From Stictocephala bisonia (lineage: Eukaryota > Arthropoda > Insecta > Hemiptera > Membracidae), in NCBI GenBank assembly GCA_035578905.1, contig JAQJVL010000059.1, positions 372,001-436,000 on the forward strand: a stretch of DNA of 64,000 nucleotides, given 5' to 3'. The translations under genes and the position numbers were made by a program. The notes under the pieces were generated by a model. The model searched no databases. It was given only the letters and a program-made list of their open reading frames with translations, and was not told the origin of the DNA. Within the stretch, counting starts at the first letter, position 1; the number at the start of each line of letters is the position of its first letter. Below, in pieces: positions 51,297 through 64,000 of the stretch.

Positions 51297-51455
51297 AGGC
51301 CTCTTGCTAGCTTAGTAGTTAGCACTTCTGCTTGACAAGTATAAGGCCACGGGTTCGATTCCTGGAAGGTCCAACTAATAATTTGACAAAGGGGTTTTTA
51401 ACAACGTTTGAGTACGCTCATATAAAATGCCACTGGCATAAGACAGAATAAAATG
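51297..51455 (+). repeat. tRNA-derived SINE, family B, better copy
   Basis: A box TAGCTTAGTAGTTAGCACTT and B box GGGTTCGATTCCT (51351) are spaced as in a tRNA with a CTGCTTGACAAG anticodon-like arm. The body AAAGGGGTTTTTAACAACGT to AAAATGCCACTGGCA matches the copy at 50.3 kb. It lies upstream of kaptin exon 1. Confidence 0.75.
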
Positions 51456-53317
51456 TAATTTTATAACCCTGTACCACAACAGTGATTTGGTTTAGCATTT
51501 TCAGAATATTTTATGGGTTAATAAACTACCAAATAATAATAATTATCTTCTCTAAATGTTTACTTAGGCTAGTTTGTACATATAAAGATCAAAATTAATC
51601 AAATAATGGATTAAATAAATCAAGATGCAGTATTTAGAATATATTAAATTGGTGATTACCTCCTAATTAAGAAAATTGTGAAACAGATACCAGTTCAATT
51701 GTTTGACTGCATTACGCTGTCTCTTTTTCATTACAAGATTAGTAAATTCTTTGAAAATAATTATTTTTTTAATCTTATTTTTATTTTCGGTATAAAATGT
51801 ATTATTTTAAAGTCAATAAATAACAATCTGATATCATATTTCTAATTTTGACAGTTGATAGCTGTCAATAAGCATAATATTATGGATATGGATGTTTACA
51901 TTTTTTGTAATACTTTTTTATAGTAGAAGTGAAACATGTTGGGAATCCAAGACTTTCCATTCCCCATTTTGTTTTATATTTTTATGTAGCTAAAATACGA
52001 TTGAGGACCCAAAAAAAACCCTTTATCAACTATTTTTAATACAAAATTAATCTTTATTTCTTTGAATTTTCCAAACACGATTATTTTTTCAAGTTTCTGC
52101 AGCATTCTAAATTTATTTGCAACTATTATCAATTTGTTAATATAATATACATGCAAAAAAGATAGATTTTTAACGTATTTATTTATTACTTTTTGCGTAA
52201 AAGTTTTGAAAATGGTGAGAAACTAGGATTTTGATCCACCACTTTAATATATCATTATTTTGTTATTGAAACCTATGAACCCATTTTGTTAGCGACCTAT
52301 GAAACACCTAATTAGTTATTTTTAGTATAAATGTATATTATTATCATTTTTATACATTCTTCATCTACTATCTTAATTGATCGAAATTTGCCAGCACCAT
52401 TAGTAATTAGCGGCTTTTATAAGTACGTAAATACGATTAAAAACACAAAAAATTAATTGATGTATACATATTTTTTGTACCTTTTATGCGTAACAAGCGT
52501 GATAATGGCGGAAAAGCATAAGTGCCTGCCCACCATCTTGTTTTTCAATATTGTTTATGTTAAAATTATAATAAGCAATTTAAAAAAAAAACCCCAGGTT
52601 AATAATTTTCATTTAAATATGTAATGAATTTTTCGATTAATTCAATTATTTAGGAACTGCTTTTGTTTACTTGTTGTTTACCATGTAATTGAACCATTTC
52701 CTGACTTAACAATTGATATATTTCAGAAGTTGAGATTTTCCTTAACAAGTTGCAAAAGGTTTTTAATCGATTTATTTACTTACTATTTCATTGGAACTTC
52801 CTACAATCTTTTATCTGGTTTCTTGTACAGTAATAAATTGGATTGGTGTCAGAACAAATAGAGGTAATTTCTTTTTCCATAAGCCTTTACATAATTTTAA
52901 GTAAATTAAATTAGAAAACTAATTAAATTTTAGATAAGTTAAAATATATGTTTTCATTATTTTTCCAATTGTGAATTAACAAGCATTCAATGTAGAGAAA
53001 GTCCGACATCAAACAAATTACATACATTCTCCTATTTGAGAGAAGGAAAGTTGACCTATAGGAACAGTCACGTTCTTTCCTCATGACATTCACAGCACTG
53101 TAAATTAAAATAACTATGTTGGTTAGTGACTGTGGTGGATATTTTAAGATGGACTTCAGAGGCCAGAAGCTTTACTGTGGCACCCGGTAAACGTCGCATA
53201 ATAAATCTTCTGTCAACAGCTGATTTGCACAGACCGCGTTTTTCTTTGTGCTATTAGAGTAATTATTATGAAATGTCATGCATTGTTGTATTTTCAACCA
53301 TTAATTTTAAACTATTA
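51456..53317. other. AT-rich DNA upstream of KPTN, no gene seen
   Basis: No coding frame of substance or recognisable repeat ends. Any KPTN promoter or 5' non-coding exon would lie here or between 50739 and 51296, but I see no definite TATA/initiator arrangement to call. Confidence 0.4.
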
Positions 53318-53985
53318 CAGTAGAATCTCTATGCCACAAATTTGAAGGGGATTGAAAGATAGTGTTAAAAAGGGTTTGGTGATAGCGAGGTTTGTGGTAG
53401 TGAGGTTAAAACGGTTATAATTCGTAGTATAAGGGGTTAGTAATCATATACTGTACTGTAGAACAAAGCGTTTATTGTAAGTTTAATTAATACACTACGT
53501 AGTCTACTACAGTATCTACATTGATCACATTCATCTTAAATTCATCACTTAAAGCAATACATTTCTTTTTTTTCAACATTAGATACGCTAGCCATATTGT
53601 CGATCGCACAGAACGGCACCGAACAAAATAGAATCAAACTAAACTGAACTAAATCTGCACTGTTTTCCACTCGCAATTCCAGAAACTGCTTTTTCATATT
53701 TCCACAAGAATTACAGTAATTTTAAATATAAATTCGTCTTACTGAGGTTTTCACTGTGGGAATTTGTCTTATAAAGAGGTGTTTGGCCCTTGATATTCGT
53801 GTCATAAGGATTTCTCGTTGTCTTGAAAAGCGAATAAAATTTGTCCTATTGAGGTAGTTGGTTTTAAAATTCGCATTATAAGTACTTTTAACATTGACTG
53901 CTACGAGAGGTTCAATGGGATTAAAAAAATGTCGTCCTATCGAAGATTTCGTGATATTGAGGTTTGTGCTATCAAGGTCCCACTG
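53318..53985. mobile_element. TA-flanked MITE, 668 bp
   Basis: Ends CAGTAGAATCTCTATGCCAC and, complemented, CAGTGGGACCTTGATAGCAC are about 70% matched and flanked by TA (53316-53317, 53986-53987). Interior short words of the type GAGGTTTGTGGTAG, GAGGTTTTCACTGTGG and GAGGTTTGTGCTA repeat. pogo-like by CAGT termini. Open frames across it are incidental. Confidence 0.65.
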
Positions 53986-53989
53986 TATT

Positions 53990-56325
53990 TCCAATCCAAA
54001 TACATACATGATAGGAAATGCATAGCTCAATCATTGCTCGAACATTTGTTTTGCAAGGCACATGCCATATATATTAGAATAGTTATATCTATAATAATAA
54101 TAGTTAAAAAATATTCTAAGCCTAATAATAAAAGCACTATACAATTATAAATATTCATTAGCAACTATCCTCTCATACAGTTCTTAGAAAAAAATCTAAT
54201 TTTTTTAATTTCCTCAGTCTTTTAGGAATATTATTACATAGAAACCTATTTATTTTTGCGTTATTCAGTTTACTGGCTTTCTATAACTTATAATTAATGG
54301 TTTAAATAAAATTGATTGATTCCTTCATACTGACCACGTTTTGTTACTTAGTTACTTGATAACTCTATCATCATGAATGGTAAAAGTGGTTTAATCGGAT
54401 TAACCTGAGCAACCTCTATATGCGTTTCAGCGAGAGTTGAGATTCATGTTCCGCCTATACTGTTCCTGTCTCAAGGGTGCTGGCCAATAAGAAAATTGTC
54501 TACTTGGACCCTTGATTTACAACAAGATTGATTCAATGACATTCCCAGTCAGTTAGTTCGCTCATACCTTCTGCCTTGTACCGTGAAATAATTTTCGGTT
54601 AGTGCGGTGACATTTTAAAAATACAGTAATTATTTTAGTTTTTAATTCAACAATAGGTATAAATATTCTGTAAATGGTGTAATTACTGTCGGCGAAGAAA
54701 TTATGTGCACCTGAGTTTGAAGGTTGATTTCTAAGAAACTAAGAGGCCTATGAAATCTATAATCATACCGTTGTTTTCCTTGTTTAATTGTGCGTTATGA
54801 CACATGAACTTCAAGATTTTATTATAAGTTCTAATAATGTTTATCTTGGTTAGAACAAAAAAAGTACCGTAATTTCAACTAGTTTTCACTGTACATCAAA
54901 TTTACACCGTTATTACTAAAAACCCAGTTCATATAACACCTTTATATTTTAATGCGTGATTGATAGGAATGTTTCTATAACTTTTATAAATGTTAGAATG
55001 GTATGTTTTCGAGAACAAATCTGATCAATTACATGAAACATTGTTTTCTTGGCTTCTATAGGTCGTAAAATGAATTATTTGGTCTTCTTGTAATCCTTAT
55101 TACATATTTAATTACGATATATAATTTTCACATGTTTAAGTAAATTCAGTGATTTTAAATCGATTTAAATCAATATAAAATAACTTTAAATTAAGAAATT
55201 AAATTGATTTTAATCAATATAAAATTATTGCATTTACTTACACATATGAAGTAGTTTTCAGAAGAACAAAACAAAAAAAACTGTTTCCAATCAAAAAACT
55301 TTTTTCACCAACAAATTAAATTTAACCAACTTAAGTGCTTACTTCTTTTTATATTTTTTATACTATAACCTTTTTATCCAAACTAATTTAAATTTATTTG
55401 GACTTAGTTATCAAAAAATTTTTTGTGGACTAAGCCCCTTTTAGCATATTACACGATGTTCAAAAGGAAAATAAAACAATATGTTTAGTGTATTTTTGTT
55501 ACATGTTTATTACTATTGACAGTTTTTATGGACTACATGTAATATATAATTAAATAACACGAATTTAATAAATACAACAGAACACTCAAGAAGCTTTTAT
55601 TCATTTTGCTCTTAGTCATTTCAGTTTTCAGTAATAGGCTAGTCTAAAATTTCATTGTAGAAATTTTAAAGTCATCAGGAATATATGGAGTTAATTTTTT
55701 TATGTCATTTATTTTACCAGGTTTTATTGGAACTTTCTGCAAAGGGTAGGCTATTTCGTCTGGGAGCTTAATTTAATGGATCCCAAATTGTTTCAGGCGA
55801 AAAGTGTGAACAATCGTAGAATCAACGGAGTGTCTAGCCACAGTTTGAGAGTCAAACGCACGTCGTAGGTAAAATGCATACAAGAACTAATCATAAAATT
55901 CACTGTCTTGTCTCTAGGAACATTCTTACATTTAGTTTCATCAGATATGAATTTTTTTAAACTGTCGTGAACTATTTTTTGAACTCAAGTATTCCTTCAT
56001 AATCTACTTCTTTTCGAGTTACAGATCATGCATTTATCAGATGGGCAAGTCCGATTGGTTGACTATTGCAAGATGAATAAGATATCTTGGCTGTGTTGTT
56101 TGTTTGTTTACACAATATTCCAACAACTAGTATAATATTCCAAACAAACGTGTTACAGTAAAGGCTAAATACAGTATAACAAAATCAATTATTTCTCAAA
56201 TTTATCTTTTTTTCTTTCAATTACTGATAATGGTAATACAAAGAGAAAGAGGCTGCAATTTTATACCTGCCGAAAAAGCATTATTCCTAAATATGATAAA
56301 AGAATTAGAAACATAATAGCATAAA
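53990..56325. other. AT-rich DNA, no gene seen
   Basis: Several short palindromes (for example ATTTAAATCGATTTAAAT-like words at 55150-55220) but no coding or element structure that I can support. Confidence 0.4.
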
Positions 56326-56330
56326 ATTAT

Positions 56331-57145
56331 ACAGGATGTCCCGTAAGTTTTAATCCAACTACTGGAGGCCATTCCTTGTGATGTGTACAAAGCGTCTATC
56401 TCGCATAGTATATGTGATTTTTGCAAAAAGTTTATTGAAAATCTCTGAAGTTATTTAAAATAAAATCATGATAATTGGTATGAATGTTAATATTTATAGT
56501 ATTCATGTATCATTGAAATGTGATATTTGTACAATCCTTTTTAAATTGGTGGCTATTTCAACTTTTTAAAGTCATATATCTAAGACCTTAAATTTCATTA
56601 AAAACCTGTAAGTTACAAAAAATTTAAAAATTCATTTATAAAAATAATTGTATAAACATTTTTAAGATCGAACAACAATGAACTGAATAATTAAACTTTT
56701 TATCAAATAAAACAGATTTCCTAGCCGAAGAATTCCGTTGTTATTGAACAAAATGTTCATTTTCTCAGTTAATTGTTGTTTGATCTTCATTTTTTACACG
56801 CTTATTTGTATAACTAAACTATTCAACTTTTAGTATCCTACAGGGTTTTAAAACACTAAAATATTCAGCTTCAACACATTAAAATGATCGCCAATTCGAA
56901 AAGGAGTATTGTACAAATATGAAATTTCAATATGGTAGATGATACTATAAATATCAACATTCACACCAATTTTCATGATTTTATTTCAAATAACTACAGA
57001 GATATTAACCTTTTCTGTAAAAATCACGTACAGAAAGACAGGTAATAGTCCGAGATAGACGACTTGGCCATATGATATTTCTTGTATATTTTAACCCAAG
57101 GAATGGCCTCCGGAAGTTTGGGTGGCTACTTACGGGACACCAGGC
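56331..57145. mobile_element. long-inverted-repeat MITE, about 815 bp
   Basis: The left end ACAGGATGTCCCGTAAGTTT and the complemented right end CTGGTGTCCCGTAAGTAGCC share GTCCCGTAAGT and, further in, GGAGGCCATTCCTTG. Matching inner pairs include AAAATCATGATAATTGGTAT with GTGTGAATGTTGATATTTAT-type sequence, so the two halves are inverted copies. Termini of the 'GGGTGTCCCGTAAG' kind belong to an insect mariner/Tc1-type MITE group. TA appears at each side. Confidence 0.7.
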
Positions 57146-57357
57146 TAGTTTACACTTATTCAGCCGGAATTAAAAAGATTTCTTGGATATTCTAGGGCAT
57201 CCTCAAAATAAAAATCTAATTTCAAAACCACTTGTGATATAAAAAAAACCTGTGATATTAAACTGAAACGTGAAATAAACTAGATATAAATGAGGCTTTT
57301 AAAATAAAAATAAAAGCACACAGATAAAAGTGTTAACCGGATTTCTGGCCACCCTAT

Positions 57358-60300
57358 AAATTGACCAACTGCACCAAATATTGTGTTACCGTATAGTAAA
57401 CACTATAAGTACACATGGTAACATAAAATACACAATAAGTAAATTGACCAATCTGAACTACACCAAATATTGTGTTACCATATAGTAAACACTATAACTA
57501 CACATGGTAACATAAAATATATAGTAAATAAATTAACCAATCTTTACTACACCAAATATTGTGTTACCATATAGTAAACACTATAACTACACATGGTAAC
57601 ATAAAATATATAGTAAATAAATTAACCAATCTTTACTACACCAAATATTGTGTTACCGTATACTAAATAATATAACTACACATAGTAACATGAAATATAG
57701 TATAAATAAATTAACAAAACTGGACTACACCAAATATTGTGTTACCGTATAGTAAACATGATAAGTACACATGGTAACATAAAATACACAATAAGTAAAT
57801 TGACCAATCTGTACTACACCAAACATTGTGTTACCGTATAGTAAACATGATAAGTACACATGGTAACATAAAATACACAATAAGTAAATTGACCAATCTG
57901 TACTACACCAAATATTGTGTTACCTTATAGTAAACACTATAACAACACATGGTAACATAAAATACACAATAAGTAAATTGACCAATCTGTACTACACCAA
58001 ATATTGTGTTACCATATAGTAAACACTATAACTACACATGGTAACATAAAATACACAATAAGTAAATTGACCAATCTGTACTACACCAACTATTGTGTTA
58101 CCGTATAGTAAACACTATTACTACACATGGTAACATAAAATACACAATAAGTAAATTGACCAATCTGTACTACACCAAATATTGTGTTACCGTATAGTAA
58201 ACACTATTACTACACATGGTAACATAAAATACACAATAAGTAAATTGACCAATCTCTACTACACCAAATATAGTGTTACCGTATAGTAAACATGATAAGT
58301 ACACATGGTAACATAAAATACACAATAAGTAAATTGACCAATCTGTACTACAGCAAATATTGTGTTACCGTATAGTAAACACTATTACTACACATGGTAA
58401 CATAAAATACACAATAAGTAAATTGACCAATCTGTACTACACCAAATATTGTGTTACCGTATAGTAAACACTATTACTACACATGGTAACATAAAATACG
58501 CAATAAGTAAATTGACCAATCTGTACTACACCAAATATTGTGTTACCTTATAGGAAACACTATAACTACACATGGTAACATAAAATACACAATAAGTAAA
58601 TTGACCAATCTGTACTACACCAAATATTGTGTTACCGTATAGTAAACACTATTACTACACATGGTAACATAAAATACACAATAAGTAAATTGACCAATCT
58701 GTACTACACCAAATATTGTGTTACCGTATAGTAAACACTATTACTACACATGGTAACATAAAATACGCAATAAGTAAATTGACCAATCTGTACTACACCA
58801 AATATTGTGTTACCGTATAGTAAACACTATTACTACACATGGTAACATAAAATACGCAATAAGTAAATTGACCAATCTGTACTACACCAAATATTGTGTT
58901 ACCTTATAGGAAACATGATAAGTACACATGGTAACATAAAATACACAATAAGTAAATTGACCAATCTGTACTACACCAAATATTGTGTTACCGTATAGTA
59001 AACACGATAAGTACATTCGGTAACATAAAATACACAATAAGTAAATTGACCAATCTGTACCACACCAAATATTGTGTTGCCGTATAGTAAACACGATAAG
59101 TACATATGGTAACATAAAATACACAATAAGTAAATTGACCAATCTGTACGACACCAAATATTGTGTTGCCGTATAGTAAACACTATAACTACACATGGTA
59201 ACATAAAATACACAGTAAGTAAATTGACCAATCTGTACCACACCAAATATTGTGTTGCCGTATAGTAAACACGATAAGTACATTCGGTAACATAAAATAC
59301 ACAATAAGTAAATTGACCAATCTGTACCACACCAAATATTGTGTTGCCGTATAGTAAACACGATAAGTACATTCGGTAACATAAAATACACAATAAGTAA
59401 ATTGACCAATCTGTACTCCACCAAATATTGTGTTACCGTATAGTAAACACGATAAGTACATACGGTAACATAAAATACACAATAAGTAAATTTACCAATC
59501 TGTAGGGCCTACTACACCAATTATTGTGTTACCTTATAGTAAACACTATAACTACACATGGTAACATAAAATAAACAATAAGTAAATTGACCAATCTGTA
59601 TTACACCAAATATTGTGTTACCTTATAGTAAACACTATTACTACACATGGTAACATGAAATACACAATAAGTAAATTGACCAATCTGTACTACACCAAAT
59701 ATTGTGTTACCGTATAGTAAACACTATTACTACACATGGTAACATAAAATACGCAATAAGTAAATTGACCAATCTGTACTACACCAAATATTGTGTTACC
59801 TTATAGTAAACACTATAACAACACATGGTAACATAAAATACACAATAAGTAAATTGACCAATCTGTACTACACCAAATATTGTGTTACCATATAGTAAAC
59901 ACTATAACTACACATGGTAACATAAAATACACAATAAGTAAATTGACCAATCTGTACTACACCAACTATTGTGTTACCGTATAGTAAACACTATTACTAC
60001 ACATGGTAACATAAAATACACAATAAGTAAATTGACCAATCTGTACTACACCAAATATTGTGTTACCGTATAGTAAACACTATTACTACACATGGTAACA
60101 TAAAATACACAATAAGTAAATTGACCAATCTCTACTACACCAAATATAGTGTTACCGTATAGTAAACATGATAAGTACACATGGTAACATAAAATACACA
60201 ATAAGTAAATTGACCAATCTGTACTACACCAAATATTGTGTTACCGTATAGTAAACACTATTACTACACATGGTAACATAAAATACACAATAAGTAAATT

Positions 60301-63300
60301 GACCAATCTGTACTACACCAAATATTGTGTTACCGTATAGTAAACACTATTACTACACATGGTAACATAAAATACGCAATAAGTAAATTGACCAATCTGT
60401 ACTACACCAAATATTGTGTTACCGTATAGTAAACACTATTACTACACATGGTAACATAAAATACGCAATAAGTAAATTGACCAATCTGTACTACACCAAA
60501 TATTGTGTTACCGTATAGTAAACATGATAAGTACACATGGTAACATAAAATACACAATAAGTAAATTGACCAATCTGTACTACACCAAATATTGTGTTAC
60601 CGTATAGTAAACACGATAAGTACATTCGGTAACATAAAATACACAATAAGTAAATTGACCAATCTGTACCACACCAAATATTGTGTTGCCGTATAGTAAA
60701 CACGATAAGTACATATGGTAACATAAAATACACAATAAGTAAATTGACCAATCTGTACCACACCAAATATTGTGTTGCCGTATAGTAAACACTATAACTA
60801 CACATGGTAACATAAAATACACAGTAAGTAAATTGACCAATCTGTACCACACCAAATATTGTGTTGCCGTATAGTAAACACGATAAGTACATTCGGTAAC
60901 ATAAAATACACAATAAGTAAATTGACCAATCTGTACCACACCAAATATTGTGTTGCCGTATAGTAAACACGATAAGTACATTCGGTAACATAAAATACAC
61001 AATAAGTAAATTGACCAATCTGTACTCCACCAAATATTGTGTTACCGTATAGTAAACACGATAAGTACATACGGTAACATAAAATACACAATAAGTAAAT
61101 TTACCAATCTGTAGGGCCTACTACACCAATTATTGTGTTACCTTATAGTAAACACTATAACTACACATGGTAACATAAAATACACAATAAGTAAATTGAC
61201 CAATCTGTATTACACCAAATATTGTGTTACCTTATAGTAAACACTATTACTACACATGGTAACATAAAATACACAATAAGTAAATTGACCAATCTGTACT
61301 ACACCAAATATTGTGTTACCGTATAGTAAACACTATTACTACACATGGTAACATAAAATACGCAATAAGTAAATTGACCAATCTGTACTACACCAAATAT
61401 TGTGTTACCGTATAGTAAACACTATAACTACACATGGTAACATAAAATACACAATAAGTAAATTGACCAATCTGTACTACACCAAATATTGTGTTACCGT
61501 ATAGTAAACACTATAACAACACATGGTAACATAAAATACACAATAAGTAAATTGACCAATCTGTACTACACCAAATATTGTGTTACCATATAGTAAACAC
61601 TATAACTACACATGGTAACATAAAATACACAATAAGTAAATTGACCAATCTGTACTACACCAACTATTGTGTTACCGTATAGTAAACACTATTACTACAC
61701 ATGGTAACATAAAATACACAATAAGTAAATTGACCAATCTGTACTACACCAAATATTGTGTTACCGTATAGTAAACACTATTACTACACATGGTAACATA
61801 AAATACACAATAAGTAAATTGACCAATCTCTACTACACCAAATATTGTGTTACCGTATAGTAAACATGATAAGTACACATGGTAACATAAAATACACAAT
61901 AAGTAAATTGACCAATTCTGTACTACAGCCAAATATTGTGTTACCGTATAGTAAACACATTACTACACATGGTAACATAAAATACACAATAAGTAAATTG
62001 ACCAATCTGTACCTACACCAAATATTGTGTTACCGTATAGTAAACACTATTACTACACATGGTAACATAAAATACGCAATAAGTAAATTGACCAATCTGT
62101 ACTACACCAAATATTGTGTTACCGTATAGTAAACACTATAACTACACATGGTAACATAAAATACACAATAAGTAAATTGACCAATCTGTACTACACCAAA
62201 TATTGTGTTACCGTATAGTAAACACTATTACTACACATGGTAACATAAAATACACAATAAGTAAATTGACCAATCTGTACTACACCAAATATTGTGTTAC
62301 CGTATAGTAAACACTATTACTACACATGGTAACATAAAATACACAATAAGTAAATTGACCAATCTGTACTACACCAAATATTGTGTTACCGTATAGTAAA
62401 CACTATTACTACACATGGTAACATAAAATACGCAATAAGTAAATTGACCAATCTGTACTACAGCCAAATATTGTGTTACCGTATAGGAAACATGATAAGT
62501 ACACATGGTAACATAAAATACACAATAAGTAAATTGACCAATCTGTACTACACCAAATATTGTGTTTACCGTATAGTAAACACTATAAGTACATTCGGTA
62601 ACATAAAATACACAATAAGTAAATTGACCAATCTGTACTACACCAAATATTGTGTTACCGTATAGTAAACACTATAACTACACATGGTAACATAAAATAC
62701 ACAATAAGTAAATTGACCAATCTGTACTACACCAAATATTGTGTTACCGTATAGTAAACACTATTACTACACATGGTAACATAAAATACACAATAAGTAA
62801 ATTGACCAATCTGTACTACACCAAATATTGTGTTACCGTATAGTAAACACTATTACTACACATGGTAACATAAAATACACAATAAGTAAATTGACCAATC
62901 TGTACTACACCAAATATTGTGTTACCGTATAGTAAACACTATAACTACACATGGTAACATAAAATACACAATAAGTAAATTGACCAATCTGTACTACACC
63001 AAATATTGTGTTACCGTATAGTAAACACTATTACTACACATGGTAACATAAAATACACAATAAGTAAATTGACCAATCTGTACTACACCAAATATTGTGT
63101 TACCGTATAGTAAACACTATAACTACACATGGTAACATAAAATACACAATAAGTAAATTGACCAATCTGTACTACACCAAATATTGTGTTACCGTATAGT
63201 AAACACTATTACTACACATGGTAACATAAAATACACAATAAGTAAATTGACCAATCTGTACTACACCAAATATTGTGTTACCGTATAGTAAACACTATAA

Positions 63301-64000
63301 CTACACATGGTAACATAAAATACACAATAAGTAAATTGACCAATCTGTACTACACCAAATATTGTGTTACCAGTATAGTAAACACGATAAGTACATTCGG
63401 TAACATAAAATACACAATAAGTAAATTGACCAATCTGTACCACACCAAATATTGTGTTGCCGTATAGTAAACACGATAAGTACATTCGGTAACATAAAAT
63501 ACTCAATATGTAAATTGACCCAAATCTGTACTACACCAAATATTGTGTTCCGTATAGTAAACACTATAACTACACATAGGTACATAAAATACACTATAAA
63601 GTAAATTGACCAATCTGTACCACACCAATATATTGTGTGTACCGTATAGTAAACACGATAAGTACAAATGGTAACATAAATACACAATAAGTAAATTGAC
63701 CAATCTGTACTACACCAAATATTGTGTTACCGTATAGTAAAACACGAATAAGTACATACGGTAACATAAAATACACAATAAGTAAATTGACCAATCTGTC
63801 ACTACACCAAATATTGTGTTACCGTATAGTAAACACGATACAGTACATCATGGTAACATAAAATACACAATAAGTAAATTGACCAATCTGTACCTACACC
63901 AAATATTTGTGTTACCGTATAGTAATACACTATAAGTACACATGGTAAACATAAAATACAGCAATAGGTAAATTGACCAAATCTGTATCCACCCAAATAT
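57358..64000 (+). repeat. 89-bp satellite array, about 75 units, continues off-window
   Basis: The monomer is 89 bp, for example CACCAAATATTGTGTTACCG, TATAGTAAACACTATTACTA, CACATGGTAACATAAAATAC, ACAATAAGTAAATTGACCAA, TCTGTACTA. Each monomer carries a dyad: TATTGTGTTACC and GGTAACATAAAATACACAATA. Subfamilies differ at the centre (ACTATTACTACACATGG, ACTATAACTACACATGG, CGATAAGTACATTCGG, ATGATAAGTACACATGG). Open frames in it are artefacts of an array with few stop words. Confidence 0.98.

Noticed and set aside
53722..54030. 102-codon minus frame
   Set aside because: It overlaps the right end of a TA-flanked MITE and consists of its repeated words; no homology recognised.
58882..61033. Two 180-codon and several 90-140-codon open frames in the satellite
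   Set aside because: They follow the 89-bp monomer cycling through three frames; repeated, low complexity and in a satellite array.

Overview
The window is eukaryotic: AT-rich, intron-bearing and crowded with decayed transposons. Mariner, pogo-like and TTAA-specific (piggyBac-like) elements, non-LTR retrotransposons with an SGNH-type ORF1, and recurrent CCTAACC-type motifs point to an arthropod, most likely an insect with a large repeat-rich genome (a hemipteran is my guess). Species identity is inference. There is nothing prokaryotic here.

The one cellular gene I recognise is kaptin (KPTN), on the minus strand. I reconstructed seven coding exons (50738-50534, 43062-42980, 37578-37408, 32919-32753, 26216-26041, 10858-10768, 2396-2264). 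All have GT/AG splice sites and all junction phases match, giving 342 continuous codons. The C-terminal part must lie left of base 1. The gene spans more than 48 kb, almost all of it intron filled by mobile DNA.

Layout, left to right. 1-775: 36-bp minisatellite. 0.7-2.0 kb: two retrotransposon scraps. 2.9-3.8 kb: pogo-like MITE. 5.8-9.8 kb: a retroelement scrap, a 5S-rRNA-like SINE, a possible hAT-like repeat and a 700-bp foldback element. 10.0-10.3 kb: second pogo-like MITE. 11.9-13.1 kb: degenerate GATCAC minisatellite. 13.1-22.3 kb: decayed Polinton/adintovirus-like DNA-virus element with integrase, a BIR-like domain, a capsid-like ORF and a deoxynucleoside kinase, hit by a tRNA-derived SINE. 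25.3-25.9 kb: second GATCAC array. 26.6-32.5 kb: non-LTR retrotransposon (minus), split by a palindromic mariner-derived element. 35.3-36.4 kb: internally deleted piggyBac-like element. 37.1-37.2 kb: (TA)n cruciform. 37.6-38.9 kb: full-length but dead mariner. 40.4-42.3 kb: more 36-bp minisatellite. 44.1-48.2 kb: second non-LTR element (plus) with PHD finger, SGNH, endonuclease and reverse transcriptase, containing other insertions. 48.4-50.1 kb: two adjacent TTAA-flanked elements. 53.3-57.1 kb: two more MITEs. 57.36-64.0 kb: 89-bp satellite array with higher-order structure and sequence-error-like decay at the end.

The genes do not form an operon or pathway. The kaptin product would act in the KICSTOR/mTORC1 nutrient-sensing system. 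Everything else is selfish DNA or repeat, mostly inside its introns.
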